Shown here piece after piece: positions 44,248 to 55,400 of a stretch of DNA of 64,000 nucleotides. A program made the position numbers and the translations under genes. The notes beneath the pieces are model-generated. The model saw only the letters and a program-made list of their open reading frames with translations, was not told where the DNA came from and made no database searches. Positions within the stretch are counted from its first letter, which is position 1. Each line of letters starts with the position of its first letter. Origin of the DNA: Aricia agestis (Eukaryota > Arthropoda > Insecta > Lepidoptera > Lycaenidae); assembly GCF_905147365.1 (NCBI RefSeq), contig NC_056418.1, positions 8,059,262 through 8,123,261 of the forward strand. The letters run 5' to 3'.

Positions 44248-47222
44248 TTACAATTTCAATACTTTGTCCTTTCCACCTGAAGCTACATAGTTTCCATCGG
44301 GAGACCAGTCAACAGCATATACTTCATCAGCATGCCCTGGTAAATCTAACTCCAATTTCTTTGTTTTCATGTTCCATACTGAAAAATAGGGAAGACATTT
44401 GCATAATAATTATTAATTATTATTCTGTTCATTCACAAAGTTTTTAATCTTCCATAGAAATTAAAAGTGTGAATTAAGGCATGCTAGCTTCAAAATACCT
44501 TTTAAGGTGGAATCAGCACTAGAGCTCAACAGGAGTCTGGAGTCAGCGGACCATGCCACCATATATACAGCTTGCACATGACCTCTCAGGGTTGTTATAA
44601 ACTTTCCTGTGGATGATTCCCATAGCTTGACTGATTTGTCAAATGATGCTGATGCAATTAGCCTGAAACAAAATAAACGAATTATTGTGCCAGACAACCA
44701 CTTTTTTAATGTACTTAAATTTTTTGAAAATATGCATAATATATACAGTAGGGCCTCAATAGTCTGAACACCCAAAGTATATATCCTGTTCGGATGTACG
44801 CAGCATTCGGATTATAGTATGTAGACATTTTTTAAGGCATTTTTTTTTTATTTATTTTTATTTTATTTTAAGATCTAACTTGGCACTAGAATGCGGACAG
44901 TATGCAGTGGCGCGGCTGCGGGAGTGATGTGTGCGGGGAAAGAGAGGTCGTACGAATTATAGAGGTATTCGGATTAGCTGGGGTTCGGACTATCAAGGCC
45001 CTACTGTAACTTAATTTTCTTCAAACAATTAGAGATCATAAAAGAAAAGAAAAATAACAGATTTGCATTGTTGAATGACCAAACTTGCTTGACTACGTCA
45101 CCGCTTATTAATATGTTCGGGGGTACTAGTGAGAGTAGTGGGGGTAGTGGGGATAGTAGCGGGGCTCGATAGTGTATAAAAGGCGGTGTTTTGGCCGTTG
45201 GCGGCACTTAACGGACGTTGTTCGTAGAGTCCACATCCTGAGGATGCTCCGGTGTTGGGGCGAAACGCGCGTCGAGGTTTTCAACCTGCATGGTGGTGAG
45301 GGGCCTTGCACGGATTTGCCAACATTATTGCTTGTGTGGTGGTGGTGTTTGCAAGTTCTTGCATGCGAGTGTACGCATAGGCAGTGTGGGAGGAGGGAGG
45401 TGCTGTACGCATGTCTATGCGTACACTCACTCATTTACTTAAAGGTGGAAGTTGTTTTCGCGGAATATTGCTAAAAATAACAACTAAATTTAATTTTCTT
45501 CTGCAAAAGTACTACTAACCTTGAATCTGGGGAGAATCTTACGTCATTAATGAGTTGTTGATGACCAGTCATTCTGGCTAAGGGACGCTTTTCCTTGTTT
45601 GGAATCCACAGGAACAAGGTAAAATCATCAGACCCTGACACCAGCCTCTCCACGCCTTGTGGACATGTTTGCTCATACCTTTCTAAGGCTCTCTGCTGTA
45701 GTACTTTTTCTGCAAAAAATACATTTATATTTCACAAGTCACAAAATCATTGCCTAATGAGCATTAAAAATATGATACTTACTATCAGTAGTCGCATCTA
45801 ATCTGTCTAATATTGAATGAAAAGGACCAGTTCTTAGGACATAGTCTGTGCTGAGTGCCAGAGTGTTGACCCAATGAGCGTGGCCTTCTAGAGTCCGACA
45901 GAGAATACCATCACTGGCTCTCCAAACCTATCATCATAGGAAATTTTCATTTTAATACATTTTTTGAATCAATTCATTTTTAAATTTTCACAGAAAATTA
46001 TAAGGAAAAATATTTTAAACCTACTTTAATGGTTCTGTCCTGTGATGATGTGTAGATCAGGCCTGCGCCACCCCACTTTACACATGTAACAGCTTTTGTA
46101 TGCCCTGTTAAACTGAGAACAGTAATGCCCATTACTGTGTCCCATATTCTTACGTCTCCGTCCTTTGAGGAGCTGGCTAACTTTCTGCACTCCGGATTAC
46201 TAGAATGAAAAAAAAAGAGATGAGAGTGTAATTTATTCCACAACCACTGTGTATGCAGTTGTTGGTCAAGAAAAAACAAAAGTTTGTTTTATTGAAGTTT
46301 CTTTTGTTTAGTGTATGTGTGTGCCTTTAGGAAAACATTACCTTAGATATGGTTCCCATGCTAATGCTGTAACCCATTGTTTGTGTCCCATCATCACTTT
46401 TCCCACTTGATTTCCAGTGATGGGATCCCATACTATTATTCTGCCTTGTTTACATGCTGAGGCTAACTTTAGGCCATCAGGGGACCAACTGATACATAAA
46501 ACCCAATTAGAATGACCTGCAAGAATAGATTAATTATTAAGTTAATCAAATCTTACGACTTAGGTAGTTGTATTTTCTTAATAAAAATATTAAGTGGTTA
46601 AACCTTTACAAACATGTTGTGGAGTTTGTGTGCTTAAGTCCCAAAATCTTACAGTAGTGTCACCAGAACCACTTGCTAAATGTTTGCCCGATGGACTGAA
46701 ACTTGTTGAGATAACAGCCTCTGCATGGCCAGGTATTGAACTGTGTGGTAAAATATATTTAATTAAAGTGATGTATAACATCAGATTGCACATTAAATTA
46801 AAATAAATAAGAATAATTGTATTACCTAGTACACCTAGTGACAGGCCTTACTTTGAAAACAGCTTGTTGTTGGTATATAATTTCTACAACTTCTTCAGAG
46901 TTCAATTTTGAAATGTCAAGAGAATCTTGTAAAGTAGAGGTGATTTCTACATCTTTTACAAAAAATAAAAATGGCTTGTCCTCCTGTAATAAATAGTAGG
47001 TTATTTATATATATATTTAAATATTAATAAGTAAAAAAATTACGCTTTAGTGTAAGAATAGAAACGTACCTCTTTTAATAATGCATTGCAAATTAGTGTT
47101 AGTTGATCTTTGGTTATATTTAGGGGTAAATCTAAAGGGCTTCCCGTTTCTTCCCCTAAATCTGATATGAATCTAGCTTGTATACAACTCGGCAGCTCTA
47201 CGTCAGTATCCATTTTTGTCAA
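44248..47222 (-). CDS. NLE1: Notchless homologue (NLE1), WD40 ribosome-assembly factor, 9 exons
   Basis: Acts in 60S maturation with the AAA-ATPase Midasin/Rea1, and was first found as a Notch modifier. Exons on the minus strand: 47070-47222, 46826-46983, 46604-46740, 46342-46516, 46025-46199, 45783-45927, 45520-45709, 44499-44662, 44248-44378. All phases agree; total 475 aa from MTKMDTD (or 472 from MDTD). The N-terminal NLE domain (residues ~10-75, SPLDLPLNITKDQLTLICNALL) binds Midasin. Then come eight WD40 repeats with Notchless-specific strings: GHAEAVISTSFSPSGKHLA, GSGDTTVRFWDLST, SSSKDGDVRIWDT, VSGSDDFTLFLW, ASASFDKSVKLW. The last codons KDKVLKL end a few residues before the usual C-terminus. 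The intron 44663-45519 holds two repeats. Confidence 0.95.
44746..45006. repeat. Tigger/pogo-like MITE in a Notchless intron
   Basis: Ends cagtagggcctcaatagtc and gactatcaaggccctactg with TA on both sides. The termini resemble pogo/Tigger elements (recalled family knowledge). Confidence 0.8.
45093..45440. repeat. Unclassified GC-richer repeat in a Notchless intron
   Basis: Starts near a 'gagagtagtgggggtagtgg' tract, contains 'ggggcgaaacgcgcgtcgag', and ends in an inverted pair (gcgagtgtacgcatag / ctatgcgtacactcac). Not coding. Confidence 0.45.
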
Positions 47223-47410
47223 CTTTTATTTTAATTTATGAGACAAAAAAAAACTTTTAATTTATTATTCTAAATTCTAACCTACAAATTTGAGAGCATG
47301 AATATGACAATTGACATGATGATTGATGAGATGATGACAACAGCTGAATGATGACAGCTGACAACTGTCAACTGTGACATTTGTTTTTTTTTCTCACATG
47401 GCTTAGTCTT

Positions 47411-47478
47411 TCGACTATATAAAGTGCGACAAGCGACTATATAAAGTGCGACAAGCTACTATTTAAAGTGCGACAAGG
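47411..47478 (+). repeat. Three tandem ~22-base units containing TATA-like 'ctatataaag'
   Basis: Unit cgactatataaagtgcgacaag three times, the last diverged (tatttaaag). It lies between Notchless and TM9SF3, close to the element D insertion. Confidence 0.7.
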
Positions 47479-47531
47479 CTGAACGTGCGTGAACGTCATT
47501 TTTTATAGTTCTCCTTTAGAGTTTAGAGTCT

Positions 47532-48069
47532 AAGGGGGGTAGGTATTACATTATCATTTATATTGGATCATTTCTATGATCATATATAGGATCCAATATA
47601 TATGATCATTTGATCATATCTGCATATTACATTATCATATTTCATTGATCCTATTTTACGTCATATGTGGTTTCAATAGCCAATGGAGAGCGCTAACGCT
47701 GACAGGTATTGACGTCAGGGTTACTAGATCTCAGAGACAGTCAGAGAATTCGATTTGTGAAAAGGCATCGTCATTTTTAATATGGCTTGTATTTTGTTAT
47801 TTCAGCAAGATTATCCAAGTATATAATTAGAAAAATAATTACATTACATTAGTTGAAACATATTATCGAACAAGAAATTAAAAAGTCTGTTTTATATTTA
47901 ATAACTGGCAACACCACAATTTCTATGACCGTATTGGATCCAATCTCTCAGCAAAATATGTCAAAAATCAAGGAAGAAATGAATCATATTATGTCTATAT
48001 TACATTATCCAATATCATTGACTCAATGATCTCGGATCCAATATATATGATGATCTAATATCCCCCATA
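47532..48069 (-). repeat. TIR element D copy 2, opposite orientation to copy 1
   Basis: Reverse complement of 14718-15252 over its whole length. It interrupts another repeat whose 'gacgttttt...ccttttttcgccacgtt' block occurs twice at 48087-48350. Confidence 0.8.
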
Positions 48070-48658
48070 AGGAGAACTATCAAAAATGACGTTTTTGTAT
48101 GATGGCAGCGTTAGTTCCTTTTTTCGCCACGTTAATTTAAAGTCTTTTCGAGCTCTCGTCGAGCTTGCGTCGAGCTCGGAGCTGTAGCCTGCTTTCTGTA
48201 CGGTGCGACAAGGCTTTATTATGAACGTGGGCGGTCAGCGGTGGCGCTTCTCATAAGGGAGAACTGTCAAAAATGACGTTTTTGTATGATGGCACTTGGC
48301 AGCCACGGAAAGCGTTAATTCCTTTTTTCGCCACGTTCATTTAAAGCCTTGTCGCTGTATACCGCGGTGACATTTGCATTGAGATTTGAGTTCTCTTCTT
48401 GTCTACCTACTTGTTAGTTTTTACTTTTTTATGAGCAAAAAAACGATTTTCAAGTTTTGGTAGGTACCAATCTTGATACCAATGGTGTAATTGGTGTATC
48501 ATGTATGGTACCCGGTTCAGTAGTTTTGAACCATACGATATGACCGTTTATAAAAAAATGAATAGGTACAATGCGAACGAATCGTGTTCGTAGGTAACTT
48601 TCGTAGGTACTACGTGAACCGTGGACCATCCGTGGTATAAATTATACCACGGTTCACG

Positions 48659-48702
48659 AAGTCATACACAAAAAGTTAACATTAACTTTTTGTGTATGAC
48701 TT
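48659..48702. repeat. Perfect palindrome, 21-base arms, 2-base loop
   Basis: aagtcatacacaaaaagtta(a)-ca-inverse. Adjacent to a second hairpin (ccgtggtata/tataccacgg). 126 bases upstream of the TM9SF3 start codon. Confidence 0.85.
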
Positions 48703-48827
48703 TTGATTCCATACAGTTTTTTTTAAATGGCAACACGCAATTTTAATCATCAATGTCTGACATCGGCTTCTAACATACGTGTTATGTTTATCCTTATAAT
48801 TACGGGATTTTAAATAATTAAGTGATA

Positions 48828-50555
48828 ATGAAGATTTTATGTCTTCTCTTTTTGTTATGGCCATTTATTATTTGTGACGAACATACACATACTTATAAGG
48901 ATGGGGAGCAAGTGGTACTTTGGATGAACACTGTTGGACCCTACCATAATCGTCAAGAGACGTATGCATATTTTTCATTACCTTTCTGTTCTGGTACGAA
49001 AGTAACTATTGGTCACTACCATGAAACTTTATCAGAAGCCCTGCAGGGCGTCGAGCTCGAACTGAGCGGACTAGACATTACCTACAAAGATAATGTACCA
49101 GCCCAACAATTTTGCGCTATCGAGTTAAACGAACAATCATTTAAAGCTCTGGTGTACGCTGTTAGAAATCATTATTGGTATCAGATGTACATCGATGACC
49201 TGCCAATATGGGGAATCGTCGGTGAAATAGATGGAGACAATTACTATATTTGGACTCACAAAAAGTTTGATATTGGTTACAATGGAAATAGGATTGTTGA
49301 AGTCAACCTTACAGCTGAGAATAAAGAGCGTCTGGCTCTCGGCGCTAAAATTCCGTTCACTTATGAAGTGAATTGGAAGAAGAGTAACATTAAATTTGAG
49401 GATAGATTTGACAAATACCTGGATCCTAATTTCTTTCAGCACAGAATCCATTGGTTTAGCATCTTCAATAGTTTTATGATGGTGATTTTCTTAGTTGGAT
49501 TAGTATCTATGATTCTAATGAGAACTCTCAGAAAAGATTATGCAAGATATTCAAAAGATGATGACTTGGATGATTTGGAGAAGGACTTGGGTGATGAATA
49601 TGGATGGAAACAAGTCCATGGTGATGTGTTCAGACCTGTGCCACATTTGGCCATATTTTCTGCCCTAGTGGGAGCAGGCCACCAGCTGACAGTTGTAACA
49701 CTTGCTGTCATAATATTTACAATATTTGGAGAGCTCTATACAGAGAGAGGATCTCTGCTCTCCACTGCTATATTCATCTATGCAGCTACTTCTCCTGTAA
49801 ATGGCTACTTTGGTGGCTCCTTATACGCTAGAATGGGTGGAAGACTATGGATCAAGCAGATGTTACTATCAGCATTCCTGCTGCCGGTTCTTGTGTGTGG
49901 CACTGCCTTCTTTATTAACTTTATTGCTATGTATTATCATGCTTCAAGAGCTATTCCATTTGGAAGTATGATAGCTGTGATGTCCATTTGTATTTTTGTC
50001 ATTTTACCCCTGACACTAGTCGGAACTGTTTTGGGGCGTAATCTCGCTGGTCAGCCAGACTACCCGTGCCGCATCAATGCCGTACCGCGACCAATACCCG
50101 AAAAGAAATGGTTCATGGAGCCACTTATAATTATTATAATGGGTGGTGTACTGCCATTCGGTTCAATTTTCATCGAGATGTATTTTATTTTTACTTCATT
50201 CTGGGCCTACAAAATTTATTACGTATATGGTTTTATGCTGCTGGTATTCCTAATTCTGATGGTTGTTACTATTTGTGTGACAATTGTTTGCACATATTTC
50301 CTACTAAATGCCGAGGACTACCGCTGGCAATGGACAAGCTTCCTGTCTGCTGGAAGTACTGCTATCTATGTTTACCTCTACTCCTTCTACTACTTCTTGT
50401 TCAAAACAAAGATGTATGGCTTGTTCCAAACTGCTTTCTACTTTGGTTATATGGCATTGTTCAGCTTGACACTGGGTATAATTTGTGGAACTGTAGGATA
50501 TATCGGAACGAGCATATTTGTCAGAAAAATTTATTCAACTGTCAAAATAGATTGA
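48828..50555 (+). CDS. TM9SF3: TM9 superfamily protein, TM9SF3-like, 575 aa, single exon
   Basis: Nonaspanin of the Golgi/endosome membrane. The start is ATG at 48828 (ATGAAGATT); the in-frame GTG at 48822 is unlikely. Signal peptide about 1-18, a lumenal domain to about 215 with the family motif YYNRQETY-like (here GPYHNRQETYAYFSLPFC), the first membrane helix FNSFMMVIFLVGLVSMILM, a cytoplasmic loop (DDDLDDLEKDLGDEYGWKQ, VHGDVFRPV) and eight further hydrophobic helices. The C-terminus TVKID is a KxD-type Golgi retention/COPI signal of this family. Length matches TM9SF3 (about 585). No intron is seen. It is divergent from Notchless and convergent with RBM19. Confidence 0.93.
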   Translation: MKILCLLFLLWPFIICDEHTHTYKDGEQVVLWMNTVGPYHNRQETYAYFSLPFCSGTKVTIGHYHETLSEALQGVELELSGLDITYKDNVPAQQFCAIELNEQSFKALVYAVRNHYWYQMYIDDLPIWGIVGEIDGDNYYIWTHKKFDIGYNGNRIVEVNLTAENKERLALGAKIPFTYEVNWKKSNIKFEDRFDKYLDPNFFQHRIHWFSIFNSFMMVIFLVGLVSMILMRTLRKDYARYSKDDDLDDLEKDLGDEYGWKQVHGDVFRPVPHLAIFSALVGAGHQLTVVTLAVIIFTIFGELYTERGSLLSTAIFIYAATSPVNGYFGGSLYARMGGRLWIKQMLLSAFLLPVLVCGTAFFINFIAMYYHASRAIPFGSMIAVMSICIFVILPLTLVGTVLGRNLAGQPDYPCRINAVPRPIPEKKWFMEPLIIIIMGGVLPFGSIFIEMYFIFTSFWAYKIYYVYGFMLLVFLILMVVTICVTIVCTYFLLNAEDYRWQWTSFLSAGSTAIYVYLYSFYYFLFKTKMYGLFQTAFYFGYMALFSLTLGIICGTVGYIGTSIFVRKIYSTVKID

Positions 50556-50575
50556 AAAAATTCAAGGTTTGTTTG

Positions 50576-50581
50576 AATAAA
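50576..50581 (+). promoter_or_regulatory. Polyadenylation signal (AATAAA) of the TM9SF3-like gene
   Basis: AATAAA 21 bases after the TGA, followed by a second AATAAA-like site within 10 bases. This may be used for a very short 3' UTR. Confidence 0.45.
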
Positions 50582-51883
50582 AAAATAAATCATAATGTAT
50601 ATTAAAAAGGCCATCAAAAATATGCTACAAGTAGAAAATTATGTACTGTAATATTTAAATACAAAATATGTCTACAAATTAACATTTTTGGCCTGATTAA
50701 TAATAAATAATAATGTAGTAAGATATAAATACTGTGGCTTTGAAGTTTGTGGTTGTAATATCAACCATTACTATTGTGTGATGGAACTTATTAAAGTCTA
50801 AATTGCATCAAATAGTATAAATGAATAATGCATTTGTTTTTTTTTTGTAATTGTTCAAAAAGTCAATTTATTATAAAGTCTCTGTTATCTCTCTTACTTA
50901 AAGCCTGTTTCACAATTGCCTAAGCCTAAGCTATTTGTCTCTTATTAGGCAATTGTAAAAGAGCCTCCTAATATTTTGAAATTTTGTATTATTTAACTGT
51001 TTTTTATGTTAGTAAAGTATCTTTTATGTATGGCAACTTGGTCTTGTAAGCAATTGTTAGTATTGTGCACATTTTTGTATTAAATACCTTTACAGTGTTC
51101 TATCAATCTGTTCTAGATTAAAATACATTTATCACAAATCCAGTTAATTTTTTATGAACTAGTTTAAATACTCTAAAGTCTAGTGTATTGATGTGTGCAT
51201 ATCTTTTTAGATTTTATCACATTCACATTCAACATTTATGAGTGAGTTTTGCCTCTCAGTCTTGAAGTATTTCTGACTTGTGGCTTACCTGCCCACACAG
51301 CGAGCCCAGTCTATAAAACCATTAACTCTCACTTTAGCCTTGTAAGTACTTTGGGTAAAATTATATTATTAGTAGGTACGATAAAATATATGTTAATGTA
51401 CATTTATAGATTTGACCCCTTACTCATAAAAACGTTTAAACAGGCAATAACTGTACTCATCTTTGTCTGAAACATTAGATTAGCCACTAGATTAAAAAAA
51501 GCAATCCTTGAACAGATTATGCTGCGTCGGTGGCCAACATAACAATTGAAAATCTATTGTGTCTGCGATACCCAGATGGACGGATTAAATATTTTTATTT
51601 GTAAGAGGGTTAGTCTCTTTATGAAAGCAATTAAACACTTTATTGTATGCTATTAGTAAATCACTTGTGTGAGTGAAGTTTAAAGTATAAACTATAGTTT
51701 TGTTTGTAATGGTTGTTCCATAGGAATACAAAAGAGCCGGGAGTTTTAGATTCATTTAGTTTACTTATGTAAATAATTAATATTATTATTAGATTTAATT
51801 ATTATAGTGACACCATTTGAATAATATAATCTTGAACTTAATTACGGTTTGTTATCAAGAGAAATAATTTTTTGTATGCCATC
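50582..51883. other. Intergenic/3' stretch between TM9SF3 and RBM19, nothing recognisable
   Basis: AT-rich. The TM9SF3 3' UTR may extend into it. No other gene seen. Confidence 0.35.
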
Positions 51884-52470
51884 CAATGTGTAATAATTAA
51901 TAATATAAAGATAAATATAACATCAAAACATTGTTATGGTTGTTTAATAATTGTCTACTTATTTTAGAAAGACACAAGCTTCAGAGCTTGCGACAATTTG
52001 GGGACAAACTCGCTTATTTAAACACCAACAGGCATGGCAACGTGATGTCAACAACCTACAGCTGCAAAACATCTAATGTTCAAAATATTAATATTTGATT
52101 TTACCAAACATTATAAATTAATTTGAAAAATATATTTTATTGTACAGCATCAGCGTCTACAAAGTTATCAACAATGTGTAATAATTAATAATATAAAGAT
52201 AAATATAACATCAAAACATTGTTATGGTTGTTTAATAATTGTCTACTTATTTTAGAAAGACACAAGCTTCAGAGCTTGCGACAATTTGGGGACAAACTCG
52301 CTTATTTAAACACCAACAGGCATGGCAACGTGATGTCAACAACCTACAGCTGCAAAACATCTAATGTTCAAAATATTAATATTTGATTTTACCAAACATT
52401 ATAAATTAATTTGAAAAATATATTTTATCATTTTATTGTACAGCATCAGCGTCTACAAAGTTATCAACAT
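51884..52470. repeat. Tandem duplication of the 3' end of RBM19
   Basis: Units 51884-52171 and 52172-~52470 are almost identical apart from an 8-base indel. Each carries the codons for the last residues (NFVDADAVQ and stop) and the same downstream flank. Only the upper unit is joined to the rest of the last exon. Confidence 0.88.
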
Positions 52471-55400
52471 CAACTGCGCCTTTTCTAGATTTTTTTCCAC
52501 CGGGTGTCTTGGCGTTGAATCTCTCGCCTGTTCTTTTCCTCAACAAATCAACATTCTCAATCTCTTCTTCTTGGTCCGCCCACTCTAGGACGAGGCGCCT
52601 CCCGTAAAGATGGGTCGATTGACACAGAGCTTCAAACGCAGACTGAAAGAAGAAATTTCCGTACTAGATACATCCAAATACTGGTCACGTTCTGCAACTA
52701 CTTAATATTATGTAGTACTATATGTATATTATCATTGCTAATAGCACGCAGAAGATAATAATTAATAATCTTCTGCTTGCAACCTTGTTTGTTTATGATT
52801 ACATTATATCGAATAAATACGTTAAGGATATTAACCTAGCAAAAATGGCGAACATTAAAGAGAACAAAAAACTCTATTAAATAAACTTAAAGAAAAATAA
52901 TAAGACTGTTTACAACATTACCTTAGCATCAGCTTTAGAATAGTAGTCTATAAAGGCGAAACCACGATGCTGGTCGGATCCCGTCGTTAGTTTCTTTGGA
53001 AGTCTGACAGTTTTTATCTCCCCAAAAGCTCTGGAAGAAACAATATTAAGATTTAGCTCAGTGGTCCTCAACCTTTTTCAATTATAGCATATTATATTGT
53101 ACTTAACAAAAAAAATAAACAAAAAAGCATTTGCAGCCGTATAGCCTGTCAAGAAAGTCATGACAGGCGGGAAAATTTTCTAAACGTAATCACGCTTAAA
53201 AGGTGTATTTTTTCTTTGTATTTTCACAGAGAACGCTTATTACATTTTAAATATTGTCACCTTGCACATTTTTATCTCGAATTAATAAAGTTCTCATATT
53301 TTTTATTTCATTTAAAAAATTTCCCGCCTGTCATGATTTTCTTGACGGACTATACAGTGTGTAACAAAAATAAGTGATAATACTTTAGGGTGTGTAGTCT
53401 GTGTACGTGTTCCTTGTAGAGAGTTCACTGTGAAAGTAGAAGCGCTGAAAGACGAAAATTTTTTTTCACTTTTGTATGGGCAAGGGCCCGAGCGTCACAA
53501 GTTTCCCCATACAAAAGTGAAAAATAAATTTGGTCTTTCAGCTCTGCTACTTTCACAGTGAACTCTCTACAAGGAACACGTACACACCCTAAAGTATTAT
53601 CACTTATTTTTGTTACACCCTGTAGGAACCCCTCCTTTTTTAAGTTTGTTAAAATATAAGAGCAGGTGTTGGAAGTCGAGGCAGCTAAGTACAGCTATGG
53701 GCTTATAAAACATCGAAAATATTTAGAAAAACCATTTTATTAATAAACCTCTATGCCTAGTAAGCTTAATTAAACTATTTTGATCTAGATAAAATTCATG
53801 TTAGTCACAACAAGATTACAATTTATTGCATTACATATTAATTTAACCATTATATTTACAACTCAATGCATTGGAAAATTTTACTTTAATATTTTATCTT
53901 TAACGTCGGACATGTAGGTACCTAATAGTAATATCGCCTATCGGAAATAAAATCTGTTGAAGGAAGCGATTAGATAGGTTTAACATTAACCACCCATTAA
54001 TTTATCAAGCTTATCTAGTCACTAGCTGTGCCACGCGGTGTTGCCCACGGTTTAAGTGATATATTATTATCTATCATAAAAGACTATGAAAGGTACCAAT
54101 AATAGGTTCAAAACGGGACGATACATGGTTCTATAATGGTTTATGGTAGTGATGATGATGAAGATGAATGTAATTTGCATAGTAGCATATTATGCTTTCC
54201 GATTTTAAAACAATGTCGAAACTCCCAAACTAGTATTATAAAGTCAGAAGTTCTCTCAGCACCTTCCGAACCATGGTATACCTTGGTGCAAAATCTTACT
54301 TGTTGGTAGGTAGGTGCTTAGAATACTGCTCACGAAACCGAAGTCACCACATATTTCCATATAAATTTTGAGGAGTTCCCTCGATTACTTATAATGAATC
54401 TCTTCATCAGGTCACCACTTTTATGAATATGGTACCAAATTGGAATGATAACCTATACACCAAAAGAAAAACTTTGAAAATCGGTTTACAAACGGCGGAG
54501 TAATCGTTGAAGATAAAAAACCGGCCAAGTGCATGTCGGGCCACGCACAATATAGGGTATTAGGTAGAAGGGGGGGACACTGGACTCTAACGATGTTTTC
54601 CATTTTAAAACTTATTATTTCACAAATGGATTCCTAAATCGGAAAATAATCTATGAATACTCATAATATTTTTAAATTCGTGTACTATGCGGTGCGTTCG
54701 ATGCGTACGGCGCGTACGGTGCTGGCAAATGTGCAATCAGCTTTATGGCGCATCCACACATGCCGCCGGCTTATATCGCCGGGTTTGTCGCCGACTTTCA
54801 GACTGCCTTGCCAGTTGCCACCGATGCCGGCGGCATGTGTGGATACAACATTAGTGCGCTCTCGCCTTAACTAGTGTTTTTATAGTGCACGTTGTTAAAC
54901 ATATTTGACACGAAAGAAGCCAATTAATAATATAAATTAGAACATGATTACATGCACTTACCTAAATATTTCGTGTAACTCGTTTTTATTGGCTTGGAAG
55001 GGCACATTTCGTACTAAGATCTTGTTACCATTCTGTATTGAATCTTTGGTACTCTTCTTTGCGGTTTTAACTTCAGTCCTGTGAATATAAGAAAATTAAT
55101 AAGGTCACTTAGCTGCATGTCTTGCAAGTTGCAGTAACTGTCCTTTATAATATCGGATCGGTAGTGCAGAGTACTGCATGCCTCCATTATAGTATCATTG
55201 ACTGATCGGATAGTGTGAAAACAGCCTTAACGTCTTTTTCATGAAAAGATACACATTAAAGTCTTATTGCCGAACTCCTCTGAGTTCGGCAATAAGACTT
55301 TAATGTGTATCTTACATTTAATGATTACTTAACTTCAATTTATTAAATATTCCTTCCTATTATTCCAAGTTATTTATATAAGTATTAGATTTATTACAAA

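Noticed and set aside
45172..45474. Possible gene inside the Notchless intron
   Set aside because: The frame has no recognisable domain and the sequence behaves as a repeat with inverted ends.
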